A stretch of 64,000 bases of DNA from Methanohalophilus sp. RSK (GTDB taxonomy: Archaea > Halobacteriota > Methanosarcinia > Methanosarcinales > Methanosarcinaceae): positions 62,001 through 126,000 of the forward strand of contig NZ_RDSK01000014.1 of assembly GCF_003722075.1 (NCBI RefSeq), written 5' to 3'. Position 1 is the stretch's first letter, and every line of letters begins with the position of its first letter. Below the pieces are notes generated by a model. The model searched no databases and had not been told where the DNA came from. It worked only from the letters and a program-made list of their open reading frames with translations. The position numbers and the translations under genes are program-made. Below are positions 1 to 10,275 of the stretch, piece by piece.

Positions 1-1164
1 ATAACAGGCCGGGTCATCTGCCCAGATATTGCCATAAACAGCTTCTGCACGGACACGGAAATTCCCATTGCAGATGTCCAGCCACTTGCACTGGCCACAT
101 CTTTTTGCATTTTCCTTCAATAGAGGTTTGCGATCTTTCAGGCCTGCAAGTAAATCGTCACTGAGATCTGTCCAGATCTCGCTGAAAGGCCTTTTCCTGA
201 TATTCCCGATTGTGTAGTGGCGCCAGAACTGATCGGGGTGGACTGTTCCGTCCCAGGAAACACAACCAATTCCTACACCGGTGGAATTGCCTCCGTTCAT
301 TTTCATAAGATCGAGGACTTCGGCCGCACGTTCGGGTTCTTCGTCCTTTAATTTCATGTAGAGGTAGGGGGCATCACAATGATTGTCCACGGTGAGTACC
401 TCTGGTTTAATTCCCTTTTCATAAAGCTGTTTTGTACGATCCATAATCAAATCTACAGTTTCCCGGCTTTCTTCATGTATCAGGTCCTGTTTTATGAGGT
501 CGCTGCCTCTGCCTGCATACACAAGATGATAGAAACAAATCCGTGGAATTCCTTCTTCTTCCAGCAGGTCAAATATTGCAGGGATTTCCCGGAAATTACT
601 CTTATTAATTGTAAAACGCAGGCCAACCTTGATTCCTGCTTTCATACAGTTGTGGACACCTTCAAGTGCTTTTTTGAATGCCCCCTGTTGTCCCCGGAAC
701 CTGTCATTTGTCTCTTCTGTACCGTCAATGGATATTCCAACATAGGACAGACCGATTTCCTTTAGTTTTTTTGCCATGTCCATATCTATTAGTGTACCAT
801 TTGTGGAAATTACTGCTCTTAGGCCTTTTGAGACTGCATACTCGGCCAATTCAGGCAGGTCTTTCCTTACAAGAGGTTCCCCTCCGGAAAAAAGTATGAC
901 AGGCGTTTTGAATTCTGCCAGGTCATCAATGAGTCTTTTTCCTTCTTCTGTGGATAGTTCTCCCTCAAAATTCTTATCTTCTGCCCGGGCATAACAGTGA
1001 ATGCATTTGAGGTTACATTTGCGGGTGATATTCCATACTACAACAGGTTTCTTGTCCTTTGAGAACTGGAGGAGGTGGGAAGGCAATCTGGAGGAATGCC
1101 TTCCATATCTCAGGGCATCCGATGGTTCAACAGTTCCGCAATAAAGTTTTGAAATACCGATCAT
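1..1164 (-). CDS. ahbC: AhbC, 12,18-didecarboxysiroheme deacetylase (radical SAM), 3' end off window
   Basis: Radical SAM enzyme of the siroheme-dependent heme b route, predicted to convert 12,18-didecarboxysiroheme to Fe-coproporphyrin III. My translation of the minus strand gives 388 codons with no stop before the window edge. The radical SAM cluster motif CxxxCxxC is at Cys50, Cys54 and Cys57 (CNLKCIHC). A SPASM-like cysteine cluster follows near the C-terminus (GIGCVSWDG, then CKQCKWLDVC). The CIHCYA form of the motif fits AhbC better than AhbD, whose motif normally reads CVHCRA; that split rests on family knowledge. The ATG at 1162-1164 has AGAAGG upstream, overlapping the end of hemD, so the gene is translated with hemD and cobA. 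Only a few residues are probably missing. Confidence 0.85.
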   Translation of the reverse strand, partial: MIGISKLYCGTVEPSDALRYGRHSSRLPSHLLQFSKDKKPVVVWNITRKCNLKCIHCYARAEDKNFEGELSTEEGKRLIDDLAEFKTPVILFSGGEPLVRKDLPELAEYAVSKGLRAVISTNGTLIDMDMAKKLKEIGLSYVGISIDGTEETNDRFRGQQGAFKKALEGVHNCMKAGIKVGLRFTINKSNFREIPAIFDLLEEEGIPRICFYHLVYAGRGSDLIKQDLIHEESRETVDLIMDRTKQLYEKGIKPEVLTVDNHCDAPYLYMKLKDEEPERAAEVLDLMKMNGGNSTGVGIGCVSWDGTVHPDQFWRHYTIGNIRKRPFSEIWTDLSDDLLAGLKDRKPLLKENAKRCGQCKWLDICNGNFRVRAEAVYGNIWADDPACY

Positions 1165-1177
1165 TTCTAAACCTTCT

Positions 1178-1966
1178 TTAGTCAAAGTATTCGTCTTTAA
1201 TGGTCTTTAGCATTTCATCGAAGGTGTACTTGCAGGGTTTTATAGTTGTTTCCACACCATATTCCTGAATGGTATTTGCCGTAGGAGTACCAATTGCAGC
1301 AATGATAGACTTTTTCATTACTTCCTTTATGTCATTGGTTTTTCCCATCTCTTCTACCAGGCTGAAAAAATTGCGTACCATCATGGAACTTGTGAAGGCA
1401 AAAACAGCAATATCCCCGGCTGCCGCCCTTTTGATAAGTTCTCTCTGCTTGTCTCCTTCGGGCCTCACGAGTGTATATACCTGTGTTTCCAGAACCGATG
1501 CACCACACCTTTCAAGCCCTTCTATAAGCAATATTGAACCATAGGCACTGCGCGCGGTATCCACGATCTTCCCCTTTACATCAGGACACAGATATTCAAC
1601 CAATCCTTCTGAGCTGTAGACACCTGGTATACCAAGAACTCCAATATCAAGTTCTTCCAGCCTTTTTTTGGTATTTGGGCCGATGGCTATTACTTTTGTC
1701 CTGTTCAGGGCATTGATGAATTCATTCCTGTCATCTACCTTGTCCAGGGTATAGTCGATACCATTGGCACTGGTAAATATCACATAGTCACTTTTTCCAG
1801 AAAGAACATGGTTTTTGAATGTATCGAACATGTCGTCTTTCATATCAGTGAGTTCGATCATTGGTGCCTCGAACACCTCATATCCCATGGATTGTGCCAT
1901 CTCGCGGGATTTTGCAAGGTAATTGCGAGGCCTCATTATTGCTATGGTATTCTTTTTTTTATCCAT
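1178..1966 (-). CDS. hemD: HemD, uroporphyrinogen-III synthase
   Basis: Cyclises hydroxymethylbilane to uroporphyrinogen III in the cytoplasm, the common precursor of siroheme, heme, cobalamin and F430. The product is 262 residues, usual for the family, and has the two-lobed HemD pattern: MRPRNYLAKSREMAQSMGYE at the start, FTSANGIDYT near residue 80, FTSSMMVRNF near 190 and IGTPTANTIQEYG near 220. An upstream in-frame start would overlap cobA. I chose the ATG at 1964-1966 because GGGGAT lies 6 nt before it, inside the end of cobA, and the cobA stop is only 1 nt away. It sits between cobA and ahbC in one minus-strand operon. Confidence 0.9.
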   Translation of the reverse strand: MDKKKNTIAIMRPRNYLAKSREMAQSMGYEVFEAPMIELTDMKDDMFDTFKNHVLSGKSDYVIFTSANGIDYTLDKVDDRNEFINALNRTKVIAIGPNTKKRLEELDIGVLGIPGVYSSEGLVEYLCPDVKGKIVDTARSAYGSILLIEGLERCGASVLETQVYTLVRPEGDKQRELIKRAAAGDIAVFAFTSSMMVRNFFSLVEEMGKTNDIKEVMKKSIIAAIGTPTANTIQEYGVETTIKPCKYTFDEMLKTIKDEYFD

Positions 1967-1967
1967 A

Positions 1968-2732
1968 TTATCCCCATAAGACCTTTTGCATACCCAGGAT
2001 GTCATGTACGGAAACCACATCACCCACAACTGTTATTGCAGGGGCTTTTACACCGGCTTCCTTTGCTTTTTCTGCTATGTTCTCAATATTTCCTGTGGTG
2101 ATCCTCTGATCGGGGCGGGTTCCTTTTTCGATAATTGCTACCGGAGTTGTCGGATGTTTGCCATATTTTTTCAGTGCGTTCATATTCTGCTCCAGCCTTT
2201 TCACTCCCATAAATATGACCAGGGTCCCGGGGAATCGGGCCAGGCTTTCCCAATCAAGACCGGTTTTTGTTTTGTTCGGATCTTCATGGCCGGTTATGAA
2301 TGTAACCATCGATGCGTGGTCTCTGTGGGTTACAGGGATTCCGGCATAAGCAGGTACTGCAATTGCAGAGGTGATACCTGGTACAACCTCAAAATCGATT
2401 CCCGCCTGCACAAGTTTTTCAGCCTCTTCGCCGCCCCTGCCGAACATATAAGGGTCCCCTCCCTTTAATCGAACGACACTTTTTCCTTCTTCTGCCTTTT
2501 TCACTATCAGATCGTTGATTTCTGTCTGGGTCAGTTTGTGGTTGCCTGCATATTTTCCTGCATCTATTTTTTCTGCCTCTTCAGGCATGCTCTGCAGGAT
2601 TGCTTCTCCTGGCAACTGGTCATAGACGATGACCTCTGCGCTGTCTATCAACTTTCTTGCTTTTATTGTGAGCAGTTCCGGATCTCCGGGACCGGAACCA
2701 ACAAGATATACTTTCCCGTAGCCGCTATTCAT
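1968..2732 (-). CDS. cobA: Uroporphyrinogen-III C-methyltransferase (SUMT)
   Basis: Methylates uroporphyrinogen III at C2 and C7 with S-adenosylmethionine to make precorrin-2, the branch point to siroheme, heme (Ahb route), B12 and F430. The 254-residue product has only the methyltransferase domain. It carries the family signatures VGSGPGDPELLTIKA (about residues 11-25), VVRLKGGDPYMFGRGGEE (about 83-100) and the VPGITSAIAVPAYAGIPVTH stretch. There is no siroheme dehydrogenase/ferrochelatase (CysG) fusion, as usual in archaea. The ATG is preceded by GAGGAT. It is the first gene of the cobA-hemD-ahbC operon. Confidence 0.93.
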   Translation of the reverse strand: MNSGYGKVYLVGSGPGDPELLTIKARKLIDSAEVIVYDQLPGEAILQSMPEEAEKIDAGKYAGNHKLTQTEINDLIVKKAEEGKSVVRLKGGDPYMFGRGGEEAEKLVQAGIDFEVVPGITSAIAVPAYAGIPVTHRDHASMVTFITGHEDPNKTKTGLDWESLARFPGTLVIFMGVKRLEQNMNALKKYGKHPTTPVAIIEKGTRPDQRITTGNIENIAEKAKEAGVKAPAITVVGDVVSVHDILGMQKVLWG

Positions 2733-2837
2733 GGTATTTATCCTCGATTGACTTGTTTGAGGAACTAAGGAATTGATTGGTTAAAAAGGTTATATGTACT
2801 GGATAGAAGTTGGAGGAAGAAAAAGTGAAAAATATAC

Positions 2838-3236
2838 TCATTGTTTATCGAGTATATATAATAAAATGTCCTTGTTGAGTTTTCCTTCTCTTTCTATCTT
2901 TCGGGCAACTTCTTCGTCTGACATGCCCTCAGATTTCAATTCCTTTATCCTTTCATTAACAGAAGGTGAGATGCTGTAATATTCATTTATGTCTTTCCGG
3001 TGGCCCCACACATCTCCCTCTATAAGTCTGATTCCTTCCATCTCAAGGAACATCTCAATGGATTTTGATACAGTTTTCCTGTAAGATGACGGTATCTGAA
3101 TTACTTCCACATTCTTACATCTTTTAACGAGATCAAATATGTCCTTGTTGGACGGACGGAAAGCCAGATGAATCACCCTTTCCCCTTCATCGAGTGTTTC
3201 AATTTCATTCCTTTTGCTGACAACTCTGATTTTCAT
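2838..3236 (-). CDS. DUF1699 family protein
   Basis: A 132-residue cytoplasmic protein that I recognise as DUF1699, a family I know only from Methanosarcinales; its function is unknown. The sequence has an alternating beta/alpha N-terminal half (MKIRVVSKRNEIETLDEGER), a conserved central segment with EGDVWGHRKDINEYY, and a helical C-terminus with SDEEVARKIEREGKL, which resembles a small helix-turn-helix. It has no membrane segment or cysteine cluster. The start has a good ribosome site (GGAGTGAAATC before ATG). It is a single gene between cobA and hisD, with 80-100 bp gaps on both sides. Confidence 0.8.
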   Translation of the reverse strand: MKIRVVSKRNEIETLDEGERVIHLAFRPSNKDIFDLVKRCKNVEVIQIPSSYRKTVSKSIEMFLEMEGIRLIEGDVWGHRKDINEYYSISPSVNERIKELKSEGMSDEEVARKIEREGKLNKDILLYILDKQ

Positions 3237-3322
3237 GATTTCACTCCTGATATCAAGTTTGATGTATAACTCAATAAATTATTATTAAGTCTAACCTCTT
3301 AAATAATTATCGAGTGAGAGGA

Positions 3323-4609
3323 TCATTCACCTTTCTTCAAACGCAACCTTACAGCATCAGCATGAGCGTACAACCCTTCTTCTTCTGCAAGTGTGATTAT
3401 TGTATCACTCAGGGATTGCAAGCCTTTCCTGTCCAGCTGCTGTATCGTGGAATATTTCAGGAAATGATTGATGTTTAATCCCGAGTAGAGTCTTGTATAT
3501 CCTGCTGTAGGGAGAACATGATTTGTTCCTGAAGCATAGTCACCGGTTGAAACAGGAGCATATTTTCCTATGAAAATCGATCCGGCACTATCAATCCTGT
3601 CCAGGACTGTATCATCATCTGCTGTCACTATCTCAAGATGTTCGGGTCCGAAACGATTGGATAATTCAATACACTCATCAAGAGAATCACCTATAAGGAT
3701 GGCCGCATTTTGCAGGGCTTCTTTCACTATTTCTGATCTGGGTGTAGTATCTGCAAGTTCCCTTAAGTGTTGTTGTGTATTCACTGCAATTTCCTCAGAG
3801 GTAGTGGTTAATACACAGATTGCATTGGGGTCATGTTCGGCCTGTGCCAGCATGTCAGCTGTGATAAAATCCGGGTCTGCAGTTTCATCTGCAATTATCA
3901 GGATCTCACTGGGCCCTGCCGGGAAATCTATCTCTGCATGTGTGCGGATAAGCATCTTTGCCGTAGTCACAAAGACATTTCCCGGTCCCACGATCTTGTC
4001 TACGGGTTTAACGCTTTCAGTTCCATAGGCAAGAGCTGCGACAGCCTGCACACCACCTAGTCTGTATATCCTGTCAGCACCAGCGACCTTTGCAGCTGCA
4101 AGTGTCAGGGGATTAACCTTTCCATCGGGCCCGGGAGGAGTACACATGGCTACGTCCTTCACTCCTGCAACTTTGGCCGGGATTATTGTCATAAGGGCGG
4201 TTGAAGGGTATGATGCTCTTCCTCCGGGCACATATGCACCTACGGACCTTAAGGGTACTGTTTTCTGTCCGGCTTTAACTCCCGGGAAAATTTCTACAAA
4301 CCATTTGTCCCGAGGTAACTGTGCTTCATGGAATTTCCTGATGTTAGATGCAGCTTTATCCAGATGTTTCAGCAAAGATGGATCTATTTTTGTCATTGCT
4401 TCATTAATTTCGTCTTCAGTTACTTCGATGGCACCAATCCGGGCCTTGTCAAATTTTTCAGTATAATGACGCAGGGCATTATCCCCATCCTTTTTTACAT
4501 CCTCAAGGATTGTTTCAACTGCATCCCTTACAGCCATCAGGTCTGATGCCCTTTCCATAAGATTATCCAATTCACCATTGGTGAGGTCTTTAATTTTCTT
4601 ATAAAGCAT
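3323..4609 (-). CDS. hisD: HisD, histidinol dehydrogenase
   Basis: Carries out the last two steps of histidine synthesis, oxidising L-histidinol to L-histidine with two NAD+. The 428-residue product has full family length. Visible signatures are [17 protein letters not shown], the zinc ligand pair Gln/His in AQAEHDPNA, the catalytic Glu-His in FGPEHLEI, the Asp ligand in [15 protein letters not shown], and a C-terminal His in [11 protein letters not shown]. The ATG has GGAG nine bases upstream. No other his gene lies in the window, so the pathway is dispersed, as is common in archaea. Confidence 0.96.
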   Translation of the reverse strand: MLYKKIKDLTNGELDNLMERASDLMAVRDAVETILEDVKKDGDNALRHYTEKFDKARIGAIEVTEDEINEAMTKIDPSLLKHLDKAASNIRKFHEAQLPRDKWFVEIFPGVKAGQKTVPLRSVGAYVPGGRASYPSTALMTIIPAKVAGVKDVAMCTPPGPDGKVNPLTLAAAKVAGADRIYRLGGVQAVAALAYGTESVKPVDKIVGPGNVFVTTAKMLIRTHAEIDFPAGPSEILIIADETADPDFITADMLAQAEHDPNAICVLTTTSEEIAVNTQQHLRELADTTPRSEIVKEALQNAAILIGDSLDECIELSNRFGPEHLEIVTADDDTVLDRIDSAGSIFIGKYAPVSTGDYASGTNHVLPTAGYTRLYSGLNINHFLKYSTIQQLDRKGLQSLSDTIITLAEEEGLYAHADAVRLRLKKGE

Positions 4610-4651
4610 GGGGTAAGTCTCCGTCTTTGTATTATGTATTAGATAGTTATC

Positions 4652-6841
4652 TCAGATGAAGTCCTGAAATGTTTTCTGTTGTTTTTTATTTTCCAATGTT
4701 TTCGGCTCTACATAACCATTGCTGTCAGTTTCCCTGCCCAGATATGATAGGATTTTTTGGGCGATCTTTGGCCCGACGATCCCTGCAAGTTGCTTTTCAT
4801 TTGCGGTTGCAAGTTTCTGACGGCTGCGATATCCTTTCTTGAAAAGCTTGCGTGCTCTTGCCCTGCCTACATCGGGAATTTCCACCAATTCCATTAGTTC
4901 ACTGCCTGCACCATAATGTATCCTTTTTTCAAGTTTAGCACATTCTTTTTCAAGTAGTGGATTTATTCTGGATGCAATCCTAAAAGTGGCATGCATAAGC
5001 CACTCGGCAATATCAGAGCTGGCATAAATGTCGCCTTCTCCGACCCGATAGTTCTCAACAATTTTTTCCAGGCTCTTTTCATTGATCCATTCCAGGAGTA
5101 ACAGAGCGGTCTTGACCTCTGAAAGAAACCATTCATATTCTATCTGTTTGAAAGGGCTGGGCACTTCGATAAAATCTTCGGTATGATTCATCACATAATC
5201 ATTTATTATTTCATAATCCCTGTTGCGCAAGTAAAGCAGGCGCATATCCGGTGTACTGCAAATCAGTTGCAACAAAGTCATATCTGTGACATGTGTTGTC
5301 TTTTCCAGTCCACGGATGATTTTTGAAGCCGAAAGAGGATCAATATATAGCGAGGATATCATTTTTCCCAGTTCGGTTGCCCGGATGATCTCATTATCCT
5401 GTTCAAGCATCCCCTCATTTTTAAGGAATATCAGGCAGTCTTCCAGCAGTTCCTCGAAATTCCAGCTCTCTTGCTGGTGGGCAAAAAAAGTGGAACCGAG
5501 AAAGGTAAGTATCTCCTTGTGGCAATTTGCAAAACCGCTTGCAATAGTGGAAAGTATGTGGGTACGCAGTGCATTCTCGGTACCCAGTTTGGACCATATA
5601 TCTTCTGCGGAAGCGTTGATATATCTCTCCAGCACATCGGTGAGTTCTTCATAGGTTTTCACTATGACTACAGCCTCTCCATAGGGGTCCAGATGTGGTC
5701 TGCCTGCCCTGCCGGCCATCTGCTTGTAGTCAAGCACAGGAATGGGTTGCATCCCTGCATTGGGATCATAACGTTTGTAACTGCGGATGATCACACGTCG
5801 GGCAGGCAGGTTCAACCCGGCGGCCAGTGTTGGTGTGCTACAGATCATCTTTATTAAATTGTTCCGGAAAGCATCTTCTACGATCCTGCGATGAGCGGAA
5901 TTCAGTCCTGCATGATGAAAAGCAACACCTTTTTTTATGCAGTAGGCAAGGGTTTCAGTAAGTTTAGTCTCCCCGTTTTCCAGAACTTCTTTTGCAACTT
6001 CTTCCAATTTATTCCGATTTTGCCTGTCGAGAAGTTCTCCTGCCACAGGGGCACACTTCTTTGCAAACCCTACGCAATTGCGCCGGCTGCTGTCAAAGAC
6101 AAGACATTGCCCTCCCTCGATAACAGTGTCCAGCACAAGGTTTACAGTGTCTTCCTTGTGGCGTCTTTCGATAAACTTCTGGCTTTCATTGAAATTGATG
6201 GCATCCCCGAAAAAAATCCCCTCATGTAAGTCCGTAGGTCTCCACTCACTCAATACGAGTTTGGCTTCCAGCCACTGAGCAATTTCCATCGCATTACCAA
6301 CTGTAGCTGAAAGAGCAACTACCTGTGCCTCAGGATTGAGTCTTTTGAGTTTTGTCAGGGTTACTTCCAGTGTGGGTCCCCTGTTTGCTGAGTCCAGCAG
6401 ATGGACCTCATCAACGATTACAGCGGTGATATCTTTCATCCAGGGTGTGGAATTACGCAAAAGGGAATCAGTTTTCTCGGAGGTAGCAACGATTATATCA
6501 TTGGAACCGAGCCATTCATCCCTTGAATCAAAATCCCCTGTTGATATGGCAGTTTTTATTCCCAGGCTTTCAAATCGTTTAAAATCCCTATATTTTTCAG
6601 AAGCCAGCGCACGCAGTGGTACAATGTAGAGGGCCTTGCCTCCCTTTTTGATAGCTTTTAGCATAGCCATTTCCGCAAGCAGGGTTTTACCGGATGCTGT
6701 GGGAATTGCTGCCAAAAGGTTTCCTCCTTGCAGAAGTCCTTTTTCTACAGCTTCTGCCTGGGGTGGATAGAGTTCTTCTATACCGGCCTGAAGATATAGG
6801 TTAATGGCTTCTGAAGGTAGGTCCAGTTCTTCGATTTTCAT
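4652..6841 (-). CDS. hel308: Hel308 family DNA helicase
   Basis: Superfamily 2, Ski2-like 3'-5' DNA helicase acting on stalled replication forks and lagging-strand structures. The 729-residue product has motif I ([14 protein letters not shown], near residue 45), motif II (VDEVHLLD, near 144), motif III (ALSATVGN, near 176), and motif VI (QMAGRAGRP, near 370). These are followed by the winged helix and ratchet domain, and by a C-terminal helix-hairpin-helix region ([20 protein letters not shown]). The last residues (QQKTFQDFI) resemble a degenerate PCNA-interacting peptide, which is my inference. The gene is monocistronic and divergent from the mechanosensitive channel gene. Confidence 0.95.
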   Translation of the reverse strand: MKIEELDLPSEAINLYLQAGIEELYPPQAEAVEKGLLQGGNLLAAIPTASGKTLLAEMAMLKAIKKGGKALYIVPLRALASEKYRDFKRFESLGIKTAISTGDFDSRDEWLGSNDIIVATSEKTDSLLRNSTPWMKDITAVIVDEVHLLDSANRGPTLEVTLTKLKRLNPEAQVVALSATVGNAMEIAQWLEAKLVLSEWRPTDLHEGIFFGDAINFNESQKFIERRHKEDTVNLVLDTVIEGGQCLVFDSSRRNCVGFAKKCAPVAGELLDRQNRNKLEEVAKEVLENGETKLTETLAYCIKKGVAFHHAGLNSAHRRIVEDAFRNNLIKMICSTPTLAAGLNLPARRVIIRSYKRYDPNAGMQPIPVLDYKQMAGRAGRPHLDPYGEAVVIVKTYEELTDVLERYINASAEDIWSKLGTENALRTHILSTIASGFANCHKEILTFLGSTFFAHQQESWNFEELLEDCLIFLKNEGMLEQDNEIIRATELGKMISSLYIDPLSASKIIRGLEKTTHVTDMTLLQLICSTPDMRLLYLRNRDYEIINDYVMNHTEDFIEVPSPFKQIEYEWFLSEVKTALLLLEWINEKSLEKIVENYRVGEGDIYASSDIAEWLMHATFRIASRINPLLEKECAKLEKRIHYGAGSELMELVEIPDVGRARARKLFKKGYRSRQKLATANEKQLAGIVGPKIAQKILSYLGRETDSNGYVEPKTLENKKQQKTFQDFI

Positions 6842-7034
6842 GAAATTTCACATCTAAAGGCGAGTTTGGATACCACTTTTGTTGATGAAAGTTACAAATA
6901 CAATTAATAGCATTTATTATTAAGGGAATAAAGCTTATTTTGAAAATAGATGTTCTGCTTCAAAGTAAAAGCATCGTCTAAATCTCGCTCTGGACATTTA
7001 ATAGTAAAAACTAAATTATAAGCACTATTATTTA

Positions 7035-8012
7035 TTGGATGTTTTAGTAAGAGTAAATATGGTAGGTCCAATGGCAAACACATCAGATATTTCCACAACG
7101 GTACTTTCTGACACTTCCTGGCACTTCTGGAATTCCTGGAATGGACTGGATGTTGTATTCGTAATTTCCGTTATTGTACTTACGCTTGTTGCATCAAAAT
7201 TAGTTGACAGGCTAATCCATCATCAATTTGAAATGGCCAGCCGTAGAATGGATGTCGATGAAACTGCTTATCGAATTATCAGGCATACATCCGTAGCTCT
7301 TGTTTATGTATTTGGCTTAGTTCTGATAATTATGCGTTTTCCGACGCTTCAAAACCTTTCTTTTGCTATCTTTGCAGGTGCAGGGTTTTTGGGTATAGTT
7401 GTTGGTCTTGCTGCACAGAGTACAATGTCAAATATAATTTCAGGTGTATCCCTTGCCATATTTCGTCCCTTTAGGGTAGGAGATCGTGTTAATGTCAGAG
7501 ATGATTACGGCAAGATTACAGACATCACTTTGCGTCATACGATCGTTAAGACATGGGATAACCGCAGGCTTATCATACCAAACCATGTAATCAGTGACGA
7601 AGCAATCATAAATTGGACTATAGAAGACCCAACGGTATGCTGGCCGATTGACATTGGTATAAGCTATGATTCAGATATTGATCTTGCCCGTAAGATAATG
7701 GTCGAAGAAGGGCGCAAACATAATAAGACGATGTCTTTCTCTGAACTACGTCAATATGATGAAAAGTTCAGTGATGATGATATTCTTGTCCTTCTAACAG
7801 AACTCGGAGACTTTGCAGTTAACCTAAAATTATTTGTGTGGGTGCGGGATAGAAGTTTTGCTTATCTTACAGGATGTGAGATAAGGGAAGCCATCAAGAA
7901 GCGTTTCGATCAAGAAGGTATAGAGATTCCATTCCCATACAGGACACTGGTCTACAAAAAAGACCTGATTGCAGAACAATCAAACAGTTATTTCGGGCAA
8001 AAAGAAGATTAA
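7035..8012 (+). CDS. MscS-type small-conductance mechanosensitive channel
   Basis: Membrane channel expected to release solutes on hypo-osmotic shock, useful to a halophile. The 325-residue product has three predicted membrane helices, near residues 38-60, 85-105 and 110-135. The third is the pore helix with the Gly/Ala-rich stretch GAGFLGIVVGLAAQSTMSN. It continues into the MscS beta domain (FRPFRVGDRVNVRDDYGKIT) with the typical IPNHVISDEAIINW segment, and then the alpha/beta C-terminal domain. The start is uncertain: ATGs at 7035, 7059 and 7071 are all in frame and none has a clear ribosome site. A terminator hairpin follows at 8011-8033. Confidence 0.92.
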   Translation: MDVLVRVNMVGPMANTSDISTTVLSDTSWHFWNSWNGLDVVFVISVIVLTLVASKLVDRLIHHQFEMASRRMDVDETAYRIIRHTSVALVYVFGLVLIIMRFPTLQNLSFAIFAGAGFLGIVVGLAAQSTMSNIISGVSLAIFRPFRVGDRVNVRDDYGKITDITLRHTIVKTWDNRRLIIPNHVISDEAIINWTIEDPTVCWPIDIGISYDSDIDLARKIMVEEGRKHNKTMSFSELRQYDEKFSDDDILVLLTELGDFAVNLKLFVWVRDRSFAYLTGCEIREAIKKRFDQEGIEIPFPYRTLVYKKDLIAEQSNSYFGQKED

Positions 8013-8041
8013 GAGGATCTTTTAAATCCTCTTCTTTTTTT
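8011..8041. terminator. Bidirectional terminator-like hairpin
   Basis: A perfect 8-bp stem, AAGAGGAT (8011-8018) with ATCCTCTT (8026-8033), has a 7-nt loop and is followed by a T tract (8035-8041). It lies between the convergent MscS and trpB2 genes and overlaps the ends of both. It could act on either strand; on the minus strand the preceding purine-rich sequence gives a weaker T tract. Confidence 0.6.
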
Positions 8042-9341
8042 ACTCGTTTCCAAGTTCCCCGTTGAAATACTTATCATAGGAACTCATATCGAAATGACCA
8101 TGGCCACTCAGATTGAACAGGATTGTCTTTTCTTCTCCTGTTTCCTTGCATTTCAGTGCCTCATCGATAGCACATTTGATTGCATGGGATGATTCGGGAG
8201 CTGGGGCAAATCCTTCTGTTCGGGCAAAGGTCACACCTGCTTCGAATACTTCGATCTGGTGGTAATTTGTGGCTTCCATGAGGCCTTCATTGACAAGCTG
8301 GCTGATTATGGGTGAGCAACCGTGATAGCGCAATCCTCCGGCATGGATTGCAGGCGGTATGAAATCGTAGCCCAGAGTATGCATTTTCAACAATGGTGTC
8401 ATTTTGGCAGTATCACCGTAATCATACCTGAATTCGCCGGCGCTTAATGTAGGACATGCGGATGGTTCTACACCGATTACTCTCAGATCATGACCATCCA
8501 TTTTATCTTTGATGAATGGAAGTCCGATTCCTGCAAGGTTACTACCGCCACCACAGCAGCCGATAACTACATCTGGGTAATCTTCGGCCATTTTCATCTG
8601 TTCCTGGGTTTCCAGTCCGATTATTGTCTGGTGATGCATCACATGGTTAAGCACACTTCCCAATGCATACCGTGTATTATCATTGAGGGCAGCATCTTCC
8701 ACAGCTTCACTGATAGCTATACCCAGACTTCCGCTTGTATCAGGGAAATCTTCCTGGATCTTCCTTCCGAACTGGGTCTCATTGCTCGGGGATGGAATCA
8801 CATTTGCTCCCCAGAGGTTGATTAGGGATTTCCTGTAAGGTTTCTGGTAGAAACTTGATTGTACCATGTATACTTTACATTCAATGTCAAAATAATTGCA
8901 TGCAAGAGAAAGAGCACTTCCCCACTGTCCTGCTCCGGTTTCAGTAGTGATCCTTTCGGTTCCCTCTTTCATGTTGTAGTAAGCCTGGGCAATTGAGGTG
9001 TTAGGTTTGTGGCTGCCTGCAGGGCTTACACCCTCGTGTTTGTAGTAGATCTTTGCAGGTGTGTCGAGTTCTTTTTCAAGTCTTGAGGCACGGTAAAGGG
9101 GTGATGGTCTCCAGAGCTTATAGATATCTTTTATTTCATCGGGAATGTCTATGTAACGCTTATCAGACATTTCCTGCTTAATAAGTTCCCTGGCAAAAAG
9201 AGGTTCCAGTTCCTCCGGTTTGATTGGTTCATTTGTTGCAGGATTCAATAGAGGCTCAAGGGGGGTGGGCATGTCAGGTAAAATATTATACCATTTCTTT
9301 GGCATATCATTTTCATCGAGTATATATTTTGTATATTCCAT
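8040..9341 (-). CDS. trpB: TrpB2, tryptophan synthase beta chain-like protein
   Basis: PLP enzyme of the TrpB2 type, which condenses serine (or phosphoserine in some archaea) with indole to tryptophan without a bound alpha subunit. The 433-residue product is longer than TrpB1, with the extended N-terminus of TrpB2 ([17 protein letters not shown]). The PLP-binding lysine lies in [14 protein letters not shown] and the phosphate-binding loop is [12 protein letters not shown] chose the ATG at 9339-9341, nine residues inside the longest open frame, because GAGG lies about 8 nt upstream. No trpA is adjacent, as expected for TrpB2. The promoter region carries three phased GTAC cores (9362-9387). Confidence 0.93.
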   Translation of the reverse strand: MEYTKYILDENDMPKKWYNILPDMPTPLEPLLNPATNEPIKPEELEPLFARELIKQEMSDKRYIDIPDEIKDIYKLWRPSPLYRASRLEKELDTPAKIYYKHEGVSPAGSHKPNTSIAQAYYNMKEGTERITTETGAGQWGSALSLACNYFDIECKVYMVQSSFYQKPYRKSLINLWGANVIPSPSNETQFGRKIQEDFPDTSGSLGIAISEAVEDAALNDNTRYALGSVLNHVMHHQTIIGLETQEQMKMAEDYPDVVIGCCGGGSNLAGIGLPFIKDKMDGHDLRVIGVEPSACPTLSAGEFRYDYGDTAKMTPLLKMHTLGYDFIPPAIHAGGLRYHGCSPIISQLVNEGLMEATNYHQIEVFEAGVTFARTEGFAPAPESSHAIKCAIDEALKCKETGEEKTILFNLSGHGHFDMSSYDKYFNGELGNE

Positions 9342-9361
9342 GATAAGTCCCTCATCTTTAG

Positions 9362-9405
9362 TGTACACTTTAGTACTATTTTGTACGGACAGTTGTTTAT
9401 TTAAG
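9362..9405 (-). promoter_or_regulatory. trpB2 promoter with three 10-bp-phased GTAC boxes
   Basis: On the minus strand a TATA-like CTTAAATAAA occupies 9396-9405. Downstream, GTAC cores start at 9363, 9373 and 9383, exactly 10 bp apart. Two of them sit in TGTAC contexts (TGTACA at 9362-9367 and TGTACG at 9382-9387). The middle core would coincide with the transcription start predicted from the TATA box. TGTACA is the TRP-box core bound by TrpY in Methanothermobacter. Assigning a TrpY-like repressor here is inference. Confidence 0.5.
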
Positions 9406-9462
9406 ACTATCGGATAATCATACCAGAAAAGGTTGCAATAGAAAAGATATATTTGTGAAGTT

Positions 9463-9996
9463 TTAGGGTTTGCAACCCAGTTCCACTCTTTCTTCTGGTG
9501 AGAGGGATAAATAAAAATCGATTATTTCAAGATCATCATAGTGTTTGCTATGCAACACTTCAAAAAAGCGGTCAAGTTTCTGGATAGTTTCCTTATGCAT
9601 GGGCTTTAAAGATAGGAATTCTTTTGATTCTTTTTCCAAACCCACTTTAGCAAGCTTGTCTGCCAGTATTTTCACTGTTTCTCGATCCTGTTTCAAAAAT
9701 TGTTGTCTTATGTAATCTATGTCATCCCTGGAATCATCAATTCCCTCTTTGTTTTCCCTGAATTCTTTTGCAGTAATATCATCATAAAGATGCATGTACC
9801 TTTGATGCAATTTTGCACTTTTTTCCATGTACCAATACCAGAAGCCATTGTCCATATCAGGATTACTTTCCCTTGTGCCATGGCTACTTCTTTCCTTTGC
9901 CTTTTTGACCAGCCATTCCCTTCTCCATTTATTGAATTCTGAATCGGGATTCTGGCTGGTCTCGGGGGCTTCGTTTGGACTATCCCCACTATTCAT
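9463..9996 (-). CDS. Hypothetical protein, charged and helical
   Basis: I do not recognise this 177-residue protein. It is very hydrophilic, with a disordered, Pro/Glu/Ser-rich N-terminus, a tryptophan/tyrosine-rich segment ([11 protein letters not shown], near residues 50-60), and long charged helices from about 60 to 150 that could form a coiled coil. There is no signal peptide, membrane segment or metal motif. It lies upstream of trpB2 on the same strand, about 120 bp away, but trpB2 has its own promoter. The reading frame is well formed and stops with TAA. Confidence 0.6.
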   Translation of the reverse strand: MNSGDSPNEAPETSQNPDSEFNKWRREWLVKKAKERSSHGTRESNPDMDNGFWYWYMEKSAKLHQRYMHLYDDITAKEFRENKEGIDDSRDDIDYIRQQFLKQDRETVKILADKLAKVGLEKESKEFLSLKPMHKETIQKLDRFFEVLHSKHYDDLEIIDFYLSLSPEERVELGCKP

Positions 9997-10275
9997 TAGC
10001 TCATACCACCACGTCTGCTATAAAGATAGAGAAGCACAACAGATAGCCTAACCTATCGCTATTAATGTAAGCTTTCTTGCTGTACCACCTGCTATACCAC
10101 TAGCAAGTTTAAATTATATTTATTCTTATTTAACGTTATCCGCATCGTTTTGTATAGTAATCATTAGTATGAGGAAGTATGTTTAAAGATTTTAATTTCT
10201 AAAGATTATTATGCGTGAAATACTTGTAACAATATGTGATAATTATACATATTCACAAAATCATTAGTGATCACA

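Noticed and set aside
9997-10275. Possible small gene upstream of HMG-CoA reductase
   Set aside because: Stops occur in all frames, with no ribosome site linked to a sensible frame. It looks like an AT-rich promoter region.
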